Of a stretch of DNA of 12,802 nucleotides, positions 1-7,127 are shown in pieces. How positions within the stretch are numbered: the stretch's first letter is position 1; each line of letters begins with the position of its first letter. The notes below the pieces were generated by a model, which was given only the letters and a program-made list of their open reading frames with translations, did not search any database and was not told where the DNA came from. The DNA is from Betaproteobacteria bacterium (GTDB lineage Bacteria > Pseudomonadota > Gammaproteobacteria > Burkholderiales > SG8-41). The DNA is taken from positions 1 to 12,802 of the forward strand of contig JAIOOZ010000249.1 of NCBI GenBank assembly GCA_021414185.1, read 5' to 3'. Position numbers and translations under genes: made by a program.

Positions 1-182
1 ATGACCTGCTGGCCAAGCTGTTCGCTCAGCTTCTGCGCAACTATGCGCGCCACGATATCGACCCCGCTGCCCGGCGATGAACCGGCAATGATGCGCACCG
101 GCTTGGTCGGATATTGCTGGGCAACTGCGTTGCCCGCGCCGGCCAGCAATGCGACTACGACGGCGATTAATTTGATTTTCAT
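1..182 (-). CDS. Tripartite tricarboxylate transporter receptor (Bug/TctC family), N-terminal part only
   Basis: This is the first 60 codons of a periplasmic solute-binding protein of the Bug family; the rest lies beyond the left edge. The ATG is at 182-180. It opens with a Sec signal peptide (MKIK, then a hydrophobic core to about residue 18, probable cleavage after AVA at 19-21). The mature start is QQYPTKPVRII, followed by the family loop SSPGSGVD (residues 35-42), the helix IVARIVAQKL, and the beginning of LGQQV. Bug proteins bind carboxylates or related small anions for TctAB-type permeases or for signalling. The nearest Shine-Dalgarno-like AGGA lies about 17 nt upstream, so the site is weak. 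The gene is divergent from the broken DUF1080 gene at 334. Its receptor loop is PGSG rather than PGG, as in the Bug protein at 2458-3438. The family call is firm; the ligand is unknown. Confidence 0.88.
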   Translation of the reverse strand, partial: MKIKLIAVVVALLAGAGNAVAQQYPTKPVRIIAGSSPGSGVDIVARIVAQKLSEQLGQQV

Positions 183-333
183 GTTTTTTAATTGCTAGAT
201 CCTGCGCTCCGGCTCCTCATCCATCGACCGGGCATGTGCAGTATAGCCGCGAAGGCCGTTTTTCCAGTTGGCCTTTTGCTTTGCCAATAGTCCTGCTATC
301 GTTAGTCCACAACAAATAAAGGGGGAGATCATC

Positions 334-931
334 ATGAAGCGAATTTCCGCAATTGCAGCAGGGCTGCTGGTCGTCGCGTTCACGCTTGCCGGCTGCGCCA
401 GCGCGCCGTCCGGCCCGGGCTGGGTCACGCTGATCGACGGCGAGAACGGCATGCAGAACTAACTTCACCACGCTCGGCGCGGCAAACTGGACGGCCAGCC
501 AGGGCGCAATCTGGGCCGATAAAAAAGGCACGCCGGACGCCGGCATCCTGCTGTCGAAGGAGTCGTACAAGGATTTCGAAATCTATGCCGAGTTCTGGGC
601 CGACGAAGAAGCCAACAGCGGCATCTACATACGCGTCATGAACCAGAAGGTCGTCAACACCAAAGCTTCGTATGAAATCCAGATCTGGGACAAGAGCCCG
701 GCAATGGCGACTGCATCCCTGATGCCGCCGGCCAAAGCACCGGCCACGTTCAAAGCCGCCAACAAGTGGAGCACGTTTGTAATCACCGCGAAGGGGCCGC
801 GCATGACAGTTACGATGGATGGAGAGCAGGCGGTGGACGTCAACGATTCGACGTTTACCCACGGCCCGATCGCGCTTCAATACAACGCCGGCACGATCAA
901 ATTCCGCAAGGTAATGATCAAACCGCTGTAG
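334..931 (+). pseudogene. DUF1080 (3-keto-disaccharide hydrolase-like) lipoprotein, frameshifted
   Basis: A good ribosome binding site (GGGGGAG, 321-327) precedes the ATG at 334. The first frame gives a lipoprotein signal peptide with lipobox LAGC (Cys21), then GWVTLIDGENGMQN and a stop at 460-462. The following bases contain AACT twice in tandem (457-460 and 461-464). Removing one copy joins MQN to FTTLGAANW and keeps the frame open to the stop at 929-931. The restored protein has 197 residues, ending in a complete DUF1080-like domain: an NSGIYIR motif, a WDKSP segment, and a C-terminal beta-strand stretch with the IALQYNAGTIKFRKV pattern. This domain has a concanavalin-like fold and is found in secreted or surface glycoside-acting proteins. 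An internal ATG at 638 could yield only a 97-aa fragment with no signal. Either the gene is freshly inactivated, the site is a reversible switch, or it is a sequencing error. It converges on the MmgE/PrpD gene ending at 1061. Confidence 0.85.
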
Positions 932-954
932 CCGGTTCCGAATACCCGCTGGTT

Positions 955-978
955 ACACGGGGCAGGGCGCGCCCGTGT
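955..978. terminator. Hairpin between convergent genes, possible bidirectional terminator
   Basis: ACACGGG (955-961) and CCCGTGT (972-978) form a 7-bp inverted repeat around a 10-nt GC-rich loop. It lies between the stop of the DUF1080 pseudogene (931) and the stop of the minus-strand MmgE/PrpD gene (1061). There is no T-tract on either side, so this is not a classical rho-independent terminator; its placement between convergent ends is the main support. Confidence 0.3.
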
Positions 979-1060
979 TCATCCATGTCTTGAACGCTGC
1001 GCCAGTTTCATCGAATCGTATGCGCAGGCGTTACGCTGGTCGGAGCGGCGGCAGCCTGGT

Positions 1061-2368
1061 TTAGTAATCGTCGCCGCCGGCGAAATCGCGCACGTTGTCC
1101 AGTGTTTCAAGAGTCATCCAGCTCTGATAAGCCTTGCGCGCGCGCTCCTCGCCCCAGATCGGCGTGGCGAGCTGGTAATACTTGCGCTCGAGTTCCGCCG
1201 GGACGTGCGGGTTTTCGAGTTCGCCCTTGGGTACGTCGCACTTGCCTTCATATACCGTGCCGTCCTTGAGGAAAATCTTGATGCGCGCCGGCATCTTGCG
1301 CGGGAAGTCCTTGTTCATCTCGGGGACTTCTATCATCTTCACGCGCGCGGCGAGGTCGAGAACCGCCGGATTGGCGAACGCCTGCTCGCCGAAGACGTCG
1401 AGGTCGGAGCGCCCATGATAGAGAATCGTGCCGATCGAGAACGGCGTCGAGAAGCGCGTGCCGAACATGCTCTTGGGCCGGGTTTCGCCGCAGAATATCA
1501 GCATGCGATAACCGTACAGCTCAACGCGGTCTACCGATTCCGGCGGCAGCCGTTTGCCGGGCACCTTGGACAGGGCATCGAGCAATGCATCGATGCCGCA
1601 GTGCACGTAGCGCGCGCTCGGATAAAGCTTGAAATAGTTTTCGGTGACCAGCCAGCGGGTGCCGAGCTCGGCGGCGGCCTTGTCGGGCTTGAAATCATCG
1701 GCAATTTGCGCGGTGAAGTTGGCGTGGCCCGGGTAGTAATTGCGTATCGTCGCGCCGTCGAGCATGGTCTGCCGGTTGCCGCCCAGCGGCGTGGAGGCCG
1801 CGATGTTGATCGCCTGGCGCATCTGGCTTTGATTGAACCCGCACAGCTTGGCGACGGCGACCGTCGCGCCGATGACGCCGAACGTGCCGTGCGTCTGCAC
1901 GATGACCCGCATCTTGTAAGCGCCGCCGATGCGGCCGCAGATTTCATAACCGAGAACGAACGCCAGCAGCAGGTCTTTCCCCGAGAACCCGTGTTCCTGC
2001 GCATGCGCGAACGAGGCGGGTATGACGTGGATGCCGGGATGCCCGTTGGTGTAGAAATGCCCTTCGTCGAGTTCCAGCCACACGCCGGCAATCGCGTTGA
2101 GCATTGCCGCGTCGAATGCATTCACGCGCTTGCCGGTGCCGATGACCGATGCGCGGCCGGACGCGACTTTCGGCAACTGCCTGGCCGTCAGCGCCTGCAT
2201 TTCCTTTTGCTGCATGCCGCAGCCGATCACCGCGAAGGTGTCGGCCAGCAGGAGCTTGCAGTGCTCGATGACATGCTTGGGAATGTCTTCGTAGCGGGTC
2301 TCGCACGCGAACTTCGAGATGGTGTCGAGATAATCGGTCTTGGCCGGATTGGCGGTCGGGGTGTGCAC
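1061..2368 (-). CDS. MmgE/PrpD family protein (2-methylcitrate dehydratase / cis-aconitate decarboxylase-like), module 1
   Basis: This 435-residue cytoplasmic protein belongs to the MmgE/PrpD superfamily, which includes 2-methylcitrate dehydratase, cis-aconitate decarboxylase and iminodisuccinate epimerase. It begins with a GTG codon (2368-2366) behind a GAGGAG site about 10 nt away. The all-helical domain carries the family signature LELDEGHFYTNGHPGIHVIPA (about residues 98-118) with the acidic pair D101/E102 and the HPG histidine H110. The second signature, FKLYPSARYVHCGID (246-260), keeps the lysine (K247), YP and a downstream histidine (H256), so the active site looks intact. The C-terminal lid domain follows (about 260-400). 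The gene is last in a minus-strand cluster after two Bug receptors; the gap to the upstream Bug stop is 89 nt and holds a strong hairpin. The receptor-then-enzyme pairing suggests a shared carboxylate substrate, but the substrate cannot be named. Confidence 0.93.
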   Translation of the reverse strand: MHTPTANPAKTDYLDTISKFACETRYEDIPKHVIEHCKLLLADTFAVIGCGMQQKEMQALTARQLPKVASGRASVIGTGKRVNAFDAAMLNAIAGVWLELDEGHFYTNGHPGIHVIPASFAHAQEHGFSGKDLLLAFVLGYEICGRIGGAYKMRVIVQTHGTFGVIGATVAVAKLCGFNQSQMRQAINIAASTPLGGNRQTMLDGATIRNYYPGHANFTAQIADDFKPDKAAAELGTRWLVTENYFKLYPSARYVHCGIDALLDALSKVPGKRLPPESVDRVELYGYRMLIFCGETRPKSMFGTRFSTPFSIGTILYHGRSDLDVFGEQAFANPAVLDLAARVKMIEVPEMNKDFPRKMPARIKIFLKDGTVYEGKCDVPKGELENPHVPAELERKYYQLATPIWGEERARKAYQSWMTLETLDNVRDFAGGDDY

Positions 2369-2420
2369 TGGAATTTCTCTCCTCGCTTTATTGCGCTTTA
2401 TTGTAATTTGAGTTGCAGCC

Positions 2421-2446
2421 CGCCGGCGCGTGCGACCGCGCCGGCG
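2421..2446 (-). other. Perfect 10-bp-stem hairpin inside the Bug-MmgE transcript
   Basis: The arms at 2421-2430 and 2437-2446 are perfect inverted repeats (CGCCGGCGCG and its complement) around a 6-nt loop. The hairpin starts 11 nt after the stop codon of the Bug gene and lies 53 nt before the ribosome binding site region of MmgE/PrpD. No U-rich tract follows it on the minus strand, so it resembles an intra-operon stabilising or attenuating hairpin more than a terminator. Confidence 0.6.
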
Positions 2447-2457
2447 TCACGGCGGTT

Positions 2458-3438
2458 TTACTGGGTAAACTCGAGCCCCGCCTGTTTGATGACGCTCGAC
2501 CACTTCTGCGCTTCGGATTTGATGAAGCGCTCGAATTGCTCGGGCGTGCTGCCGACCGGCTTGGTGCCGTTGCGTGTAAACGTGTCCTTCATTTCGGCGG
2601 TCTGCAGATGCTTCGCCACGTCGCTTTGCAGGCGGTTCACGATCTCCTTCGGCGTGCCTGCCGGCGCCAGCAAGCCCAGCCAGCCGGTGATGATCACCGT
2701 CGGGAAGCCCGACTCGCGCATGGTCGGCGCGTTGGTGAAGATGGTATCGCGTGCCTCGCCGCAAGTCGCGAGCAGGCGCAGCTTGCCCGAATCGATATGC
2801 TGCGCAGCGCCCGGCAACGGGGTAAACAGCAGCGCGATCTGTCCGCCGATGAGGTCAGTCACCGCCGGCGTTTGTCCTTTGTACGGCACGTGCGTCAATT
2901 TGAGATTGGTGGCCAGGGCGAACAGTTCGCCCGCGAGATGGGTCTGGTTGCCGATGCCGAACGAAGCGTAGTCGAGCTGGCTGGGACGCGCGCGGCCCAG
3001 CGCGACGAGTTCCTTCACCGTCCTGACCGGCAATCCCGGATTGACCAGCAGGCCGAATGGATTGTCGGCGGTCTGGGTGATGGGTACGAAATCCTTGAAC
3101 GTGTCGTAAGGCAGTTTCTTGTAGACGTAAGGGTTCATGGTCAGTGCGCTTGGCACCGCGTGCACCAGCGTGTAACCGTCGGGTTTGGACTTGGCGACGG
3201 CTTCCATGCCGATGATGCCGTTCGCGCCCGGGCGATTTTCCACAATCACCTGCTGGCCCATGGACTCGGTAATCTTTTGCCCGATGGCGCGCGCGATGAT
3301 GTCCGGCCCCGACCCCGGCGCCTGCGGCACGACGATGCGGATGGGACGGTTCGGGTAATCCTGTATTTGTGCTGCCGCGTTCGCGGCAATCAGCAGAGCC
3401 GTTGCGCAGGTCCCCACTGCAAGCAAAATGCGTTTCAT
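2458..3438 (-). CDS. Tripartite tricarboxylate transporter substrate-binding protein (Bug family), module 1
   Basis: This periplasmic solute receptor has 326 residues, the usual Bug length. I chose the ATG at 3438 because MKRILLAVG starts a proper signal peptide (hydrophobic core to about residue 20, likely cleavage after ANAAA). An upstream in-frame ATG at 3504 would put 22 polar residues in front of it. A GTGAGATAAAG stretch just upstream is a moderate ribosome binding site. Mature landmarks are DYPNRPIRIVVPQAPGSGPD (about 27-46), the GQQVIVENRPGANG turn, HVPYKGQTPAVTDL, and a C-terminal helix EAQKWSSVIKQAGLEF. Bug proteins clamp a carboxylate between two lobes through the loop after strand 1. 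This copy has PGSG instead of PGG in that loop. It sits 171 nt after another Bug gene and 89 nt before MmgE/PrpD on the same strand. The family call is sure; the ligand is unknown. Confidence 0.95.
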   Translation of the reverse strand: MKRILLAVGTCATALLIAANAAAQIQDYPNRPIRIVVPQAPGSGPDIIARAIGQKITESMGQQVIVENRPGANGIIGMEAVAKSKPDGYTLVHAVPSALTMNPYVYKKLPYDTFKDFVPITQTADNPFGLLVNPGLPVRTVKELVALGRARPSQLDYASFGIGNQTHLAGELFALATNLKLTHVPYKGQTPAVTDLIGGQIALLFTPLPGAAQHIDSGKLRLLATCGEARDTIFTNAPTMRESGFPTVIITGWLGLLAPAGTPKEIVNRLQSDVAKHLQTAEMKDTFTRNGTKPVGSTPEQFERFIKSEAQKWSSVIKQAGLEFTQ

Positions 3439-3541
3439 CTTTATCTCACTTTCTCTGGCAGAGACGGCGTTTGAAGGTATAGACGGCTGGGGACAGTATG
3501 GCACGCGAAAAACCGCGATTCAATGTCCACGCCACGATGGT

Positions 3542-3566
3542 GCGGGCGCACAAAAAGGGTGCCCGC
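3542..3566. other. GC-rich inverted repeat between two Bug genes
   Basis: GCGGGC (3542-3547) and GCCCGC (3561-3566) pair around a loop containing an A5 run; a few more weak pairs can extend the stem inward. The repeat lies in the 171-nt gap between the Bug gene ending at 3610 and the Bug start at 3438. It could attenuate transcription between the two receptors, but no U-tract follows the stem. Confidence 0.3.
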
Positions 3567-3609
3567 GCCCGATGGAGATTTCCGGGACCTCACGATTGTT
3601 CGGTTGTGC

Positions 3610-4590
3610 TTATTCGGGCTGGATACCGACTGACTTCACAAGTCTCGCCCATTTTTGAATTTCCGCCTTGTTAAAGGAATCGTGTTCGTCGGGCGTGCTG
3701 CCGACGGGATCCGCCCCCTGTCCTGAGAGCTGTGATTTGACGCCGGGCTTCATCAGCGCTTTTTTTACCGCATCGTTGATCTGCTCGACGAGCGGCCGTG
3801 GAATTCCCGCCGGCGCGAGCAGTCCGTATCCGGTCGTCACCACGAATCCGGGCAAACCGGATTCTTCCATCGTCGGCACGTCCGGCACTGCGGGTGAGCG
3901 GCGGTTTGCTGCCAGCGCGAGCATGCGCAGCCTGCCGCTCCGCACGTACTCGATCACGGCGGGCATGCTGGTGAATTGCAACTGCACGTTGCCGGCAAGC
4001 AGGTCCAGCATTGCCGGCGCCGCGCCTTTGTAGGGAACGTGCTCGATCCTGATTTTTGCGATTGAGTTCAGCCATTCACCCGCGAGATGGCCATTGGTGC
4101 CGCGCCCCGCGGTGGAATAATTGAGTTCTCCGGGGCGCGTTTTTGCGAGCACCACCAGGTCGCGCACGTTCTTCACGGGAAGCGAGGGATGCACGACGAG
4201 CGCGGTTGGAACCTCCGCGATCAGTGCAATGGGCGTGAAATCGCTGATCGAATCATAGGGCAGCTTTTTCACCAGCGCGGGATTCATTACGTGCGCGGAG
4301 GCGGCCAGCAGCAGGTTATAGCCGTCGGGCGCCGCCCGCGCGATGAGTTCGGTGCCGATAATGCTGCCGGCACCGCCGCGGTTGTCGACAACCACCTGTT
4401 GTCCGAGCGCTTCGCCCATTTTCGGCGCGACGACGCGCGCGATCAGGTCGACGTTGCCGCCCGGCGCGAACGGCACGACTATGCGTATGGTCTTGGCAGG
4501 GTAGCGTTGCGCCCAGGCGCCGCTGACCAATAGTGTCAGGCAGGCTGTCAAAGTAACAGCAGCGGCAATCGCGAGTCTGCGTATAGGCAT
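3610..4590 (-). CDS. Tripartite tricarboxylate transporter substrate-binding protein (Bug family), first gene of the minus cluster
   Basis: This is a 326-residue periplasmic receptor of the Bug/TctC family. The ATG at 4590 begins MPIRRLAIAAA, a signal peptide with positive n-region and cleavage near SGAWA at 23-27. The 34-residue upstream extension that the open frame allows looks non-coding. Family landmarks are RYPAKTIRIVVPFAPGGNVD (about 29-48, with the classical PGG loop), GQQVVVDNRGGAGS, PDGYNLLL, HVPYKGAAPAMLDLLAG, and the C-terminal EIQKWARLVKSVGIQPE. It is the leading gene of Bug-Bug-MmgE, read leftward. No strong Shine-Dalgarno is visible, but a candidate promoter lies close upstream (4651-4623). 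The predicted leader is only about 25 nt. It differs clearly from the next Bug gene, so the pair is not a recent duplication. The ligand is unknown. Confidence 0.94.
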   Translation of the reverse strand: MPIRRLAIAAAVTLTACLTLLVSGAWAQRYPAKTIRIVVPFAPGGNVDLIARVVAPKMGEALGQQVVVDNRGGAGSIIGTELIARAAPDGYNLLLAASAHVMNPALVKKLPYDSISDFTPIALIAEVPTALVVHPSLPVKNVRDLVVLAKTRPGELNYSTAGRGTNGHLAGEWLNSIAKIRIEHVPYKGAAPAMLDLLAGNVQLQFTSMPAVIEYVRSGRLRMLALAANRRSPAVPDVPTMEESGLPGFVVTTGYGLLAPAGIPRPLVEQINDAVKKALMKPGVKSQLSGQGADPVGSTPDEHDSFNKAEIQKWARLVKSVGIQPE

Positions 4591-4622
4591 GGTTTTTACG
4601 TAAAAAACTGCCGTGACGGCAC

Positions 4623-4651
4623 ATTCTAGCTGCTTGTTCGTTCCGTGCCTG
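4623..4651 (-). promoter_or_regulatory. Candidate sigma-70 promoter for the minus-strand Bug-Bug-MmgE cluster
   Basis: Read on the minus strand, TAGAAT (4628-4623) matches the -10 consensus at five of six bases. A weak -35, CAGGCA (4651-4646), lies 17 bp upstream. The -10 is about 32 bp before the ATG at 4590. The weak -35 suggests low activity or a need for an activator. Confidence 0.35.
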
Positions 4652-4731
4652 CGCACTGGCGGGTTTATTGCCAATGTACCGGCCACGCCCATCTGCTGAC
4701 GGTGTTGGCCGGGCTGCGCCAGAGCTAACTT

Positions 4732-4760
4732 TTGTGAAGAAGCCGCAAAAAAGCTACACT
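4732..4760 (+). promoter_or_regulatory. Candidate sigma-70 promoter for the plus-strand cluster
   Basis: TTGTGA (4732-4737) and TACACT (4755-4760) each match four of six consensus bases and are separated by exactly 17 bp. The expected start site is near 4767, giving a leader of about 115 nt before the VOC gene at 4882. It faces away from the candidate minus-strand promoter at 4651-4623, so about 290 bp of divergent control DNA (4591-4881) would serve both clusters. Confidence 0.42.
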
Positions 4761-4881
4761 GTCAGAAAACAACCGGGCGCCGGCTCAGACTTGGCCCCGG
4801 CAGCGCACCCCGCGCACGTCGATTTTTCAGCGCATCGATGAATACAGGTCTGGCAGTTCATCCACCTTCAGGAGGTAGGGC

Positions 4882-5328
4882 ATGAGCAGTACTCTGTTTC
4901 ATTTTTCGTTCGCGGTGAACGATCTGGACCGTGCGCGCAAGTTCTACGGTGAGATGCTGCAGTGCCCGGAAGGCCGCAAGCTGAAAGGGCGCGTGGACTT
5001 CAATTTCTTCGGCCATCACATCGTGGCGCACCTCGCGCCCGACGAAGTGGTCGGCGACCAGGGCCGCAAAATCGGCGGCGCGCTGGCGACTCCGCTGCGC
5101 CATTTCGGCGTCGTCATGACGCTGGAGGATTTTCAGAAAGCGTCGTCGCGCCTGGAGCAGCTTGGAGCGCATTGGATCAACAAGCCGGGCGTTACGCAAA
5201 AAGGCACGGTGCGCGAGCAGATGCTGATGACGGTCAGCGACGATTGCGGCAACGCCATCGAGTTCAAGGGATTGAGCAATATAGCGGACGTCTACGCGGT
5301 GCGGGAAACCGAAGCCGTATCGGCGTAA
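4882..5328 (+). CDS. VOC-family protein (extradiol dioxygenase / glyoxalase fold)
   Basis: This 148-residue cytoplasmic protein has a single vicinal-oxygen-chelate module. A near-perfect ribosome binding site (AGGAGGT, 4870-4876) sits 6 nt before the ATG. The N-terminal FHFSFAVNDLDRARKFYGE (6-24) is the first beta-alpha-beta-beta-beta unit, and LRHFGVVM (72-79) with GNAIEFKG (123-130) forms the second. H7, H74 and E127 are plausible metal ligands in the usual His-His-Glu pattern. The overall pattern (VDFNFFGHHIVAHL, then a GNAIEFK ending) resembles the small predicted dioxygenases grouped as COG3565, from memory of that family rather than a search. The reaction is not known. It leads the plus cluster and is followed after 36 nt by a small gene, suggesting co-transcription. 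It might act on the same acids handled by the downstream MmgE/PrpD and TauD-type enzymes, but that is inference. Confidence 0.9.
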   Translation: MSSTLFHFSFAVNDLDRARKFYGEMLQCPEGRKLKGRVDFNFFGHHIVAHLAPDEVVGDQGRKIGGALATPLRHFGVVMTLEDFQKASSRLEQLGAHWINKPGVTQKGTVREQMLMTVSDDCGNAIEFKGLSNIADVYAVRETEAVSA

Positions 5329-5364
5329 TAAAAAAGTCTGGATTAACCACGGAGGAGTCGGCAA

Positions 5365-5586
5365 GTGAAAAGGAAATTTACACTGCGATTTGACGATACC
5401 AAGGCAAGCTGGGTGCTGAAGCACGACGACACCGAGAAAGTCGTGCGGACTTTCAAATCCAAGGAAGAAGGCAGCCGGGCCGGGATTTTAAGAAAGACCC
5501 TCGGGCTGAGGGGCGGCATAGTCGTTTTGAGGACCAAGACCGGCGTGTTCGACGAGGAGAGGGTGTTTCCGGAACTGCGTGGTTAA
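5365..5586 (+). CDS. Small DUF2188-like protein
   Basis: A 73-residue protein starts with GTG at 5365. The start is fixed by a strong GGAGGAG site (5351-5357) 7 nt upstream and by correct spacing to the VOC stop (36 nt). It is highly charged, with no signal peptide or membrane segment. The layout is a beta strand (KFTLRFD), a WVLKHDD turn, a helix rich in K/E (TFKSKEEGSRAGILRKTL) and a final strand pair (GGIVVLRTKTGVFDEERVF). This strand-helix-strand order, with a tryptophan near the start and a basic or glycine-rich end, resembles DUF2188-type small proteins of unknown function; the match is by eye and not certain. It is followed 12 nt later by the YbaK-type gene, so the three genes probably share a transcript. 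Confidence 0.8.
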   Translation: MKRKFTLRFDDTKASWVLKHDDTEKVVRTFKSKEEGSRAGILRKTLGLRGGIVVLRTKTGVFDEERVFPELRG

Positions 5587-5598
5587 GTCTCGCAGGTC

Positions 5599-6066
5599 AT
5601 GACCGTCTTTGACCGTTTGACCGGGCTGCTCGACAGTCATGGCGTGTCCTACGATGTCTCACGTCACGAGCCGGTATTCACCAGTGAAGAGGCCGCGCGC
5701 GTGCGCGGGGCGCCGCTGGCAAGCGGCGCCAAGGCGCTGATCTGCAAAGCCGGCGAAACTTTCGTGCTGTTTGTGATGCCAGCCGACCGGCGGCTCGACA
5801 GCAAGCAGGCGCGCAAGGCGCTGGGCGTGAGAGGGGTGCGTTTCGCCACGCGCGAAGAAGTCGAGCAACTCACTACGCTTAAACCGGGATCGATTCCGCC
5901 GTTCGGCAGCCTGTTCGGGTTTGCCACTTATTGCGACGAGCAATTGTCCGCGCAACCCCGCATCAATTTCAATGCCGGCGACCATGCGATCAGCGTGAAT
6001 ATGTCGAGCGCGGATTATCAGAAGGTCGAGCAACCGACGATGGGACAGTACACCGAAGCTGCCTAG
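5599..6066 (+). CDS. YbaK/EbsC-type aminoacyl-tRNA deacylase domain protein
   Basis: This 155-residue protein belongs to the YbaK/ProX/INS superfamily, stand-alone relatives of the prolyl-tRNA synthetase editing domain, which hydrolyse mischarged tRNA in the cytoplasm. The N-terminal strand (SYDVSRHEPVFTSEEAA, 17-33) leads to GAKALICK with the conserved lysine at residue 45. The conserved loop GSIPPFG (97-103) and the C-terminal strand pattern INFNAGDHAISVNMSSADY (122-140) follow. All expected motifs are present, so it looks functional. Its specific tRNA or amino acid cannot be decided. The ATG at 5599 lies 12 nt after the previous stop, with a GCAGGT stretch close upstream. Its place between the VOC/DUF2188-like genes and the receptor genes gives no obvious metabolic reason; it may simply share the transcript. 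Confidence 0.92.
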   Translation: MTVFDRLTGLLDSHGVSYDVSRHEPVFTSEEAARVRGAPLASGAKALICKAGETFVLFVMPADRRLDSKQARKALGVRGVRFATREEVEQLTTLKPGSIPPFGSLFGFATYCDEQLSAQPRINFNAGDHAISVNMSSADYQKVEQPTMGQYTEAA

Positions 6067-6130
6067 CGCACTTGGTGTGCCGGCTAACCTGCTGGTGGCA
6101 TCAATTCACGCTGCCGCTATTTGCTCTAGA

Positions 6131-7102
6131 ATGTCGCAAACCATGAGAGCACTCCTGATTTTCGGTTTTCTGCTTGCGGGCGCATTGCCCGTTGCCGCGG
6201 CGACATATCCCGAACGCCCGATTCGCATCATCGTGCCGGTCCCTCCCGGCGGTTCTTCCGATTTTACGGCCCGCATCGTCGGGCAAAAGCTGGTCGAAGC
6301 GCTCGGACAGAACGTCGTGATCGAGAACCGCGGCGGCGCCTCGGGCGTGATCGCCAGCGAGATGGTCGCGCGCGCGAACGCGGACGGCTATACGTTGCTG
6401 ATGTCGTCGAGTTCGACGCATGGCATAGGCCCGGTGCTCTATCGCAAGCTGCCTTACGACGCGATCCGCAGCTTTACGCACGTCGCCCTCATCAACACGA
6501 TCCCCACCGCGATGGTGGTGCATCAATCGGTCCCGGCGAATTCGATCAGGGAGTTTGTGGCGCTGGCCAAGGCCCGACCGGACGCTTATTCGTTCGGATC
6601 GTCGGGCGGTGGCAGCGCGTCGCGCCTGATGGGTGAATTGTTCAAGCTCGAGACCGGCGCGCCGCTCACCCACGTTCCGTATAAAGGCAGCGGCCTGGCA
6701 ACGCTCGACCTGATTGCGGGGCAGGTGCAGGTCATGTTCGACGGGCTGCCGTCGCATATCGCCAACATCAAGAGCGGAAAGCTGCGCGCGATTGCGGTAC
6801 TCGGCGAGCGCCGCTCGGCGGCTTTGCCGAATGTGCCGACCGCGGCGGAAATGGGTTACCCGCGCATCGAGGGATCGTTGTGGTATGGAGTTTCCGGCCC
6901 GGCCGGACTGCCGCGCGAGATCGTCGAGAAGCTGCGCAAGGAAATCTTTCGCATCGATGCACTCGACGAGATCAGGGAACGCTTTGCGGGCGCGGGCGCG
7001 TTTCCTTCGCCGCTGGGCCCCGGCGAATACACGAAGTTCATCGCAGCGGAGAACGCCAAATGGGCGCCGGTGGTAGCCGCTTCCGGTGCGACCGCGGAAT
7101 AA
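6131..7102 (+). CDS. Tripartite tricarboxylate transporter substrate-binding protein (Bug family), module 2
   Basis: This is a periplasmic Bug receptor of 323 residues. ATG at 6131 (MSQTMRALLIF) and ATG at 6143 (MRALLIF) both give a good signal peptide with cleavage near VAAA (21-24). Neither has a strong Shine-Dalgarno, so the start is uncertain by four codons; a longer open frame back to 6077 is unlikely. Mature landmarks are TYPERPIRIIVPVPPGGSSD (about 25-44), GQNVVIENRGGASG, DGYTLLMSSSSTHG, HVPYKGSGLATLDLIAGQ, and the family C-terminal helix ENAKWAPVVAASG. The PGG loop is classical. It lies 64 nt after the YbaK-type gene and 25 nt before the MmgE/PrpD gene, the tightest receptor-enzyme spacing of the three modules. 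No TctA or TctB permease gene is nearby, so the partner is elsewhere. The ligand is unknown. Confidence 0.95.
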   Translation: MSQTMRALLIFGFLLAGALPVAAATYPERPIRIIVPVPPGGSSDFTARIVGQKLVEALGQNVVIENRGGASGVIASEMVARANADGYTLLMSSSSTHGIGPVLYRKLPYDAIRSFTHVALINTIPTAMVVHQSVPANSIREFVALAKARPDAYSFGSSGGGSASRLMGELFKLETGAPLTHVPYKGSGLATLDLIAGQVQVMFDGLPSHIANIKSGKLRAIAVLGERRSAALPNVPTAAEMGYPRIEGSLWYGVSGPAGLPREIVEKLRKEIFRIDALDEIRERFAGAGAFPSPLGPGEYTKFIAAENAKWAPVVAASGATAE

Positions 7103-7127
7103 CCGATTCAAATCAACGGCAGGGAAA

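Noticed and set aside
276..302. Possible extended -10 (TGC TATCGT) upstream of the DUF1080 gene
   Set aside because: The only -35-like hexamer gives a 15-bp spacer and the -10 itself is a weak match; not strong enough to list.
638..931. Independent 97-codon gene starting at 638
   Set aside because: It begins in the middle of the DUF1080 domain without a ribosome binding site; upstream codons continue the same domain back to the frameshift at 457-464.
1205..2971. 588-codon plus-strand open frame
   Set aside because: It overlaps the MmgE/PrpD gene and part of the Bug gene on the opposite strand. Its translation is Arg/Ala/Gly-rich without family motifs; it is an antisense shadow of GC-rich genes.
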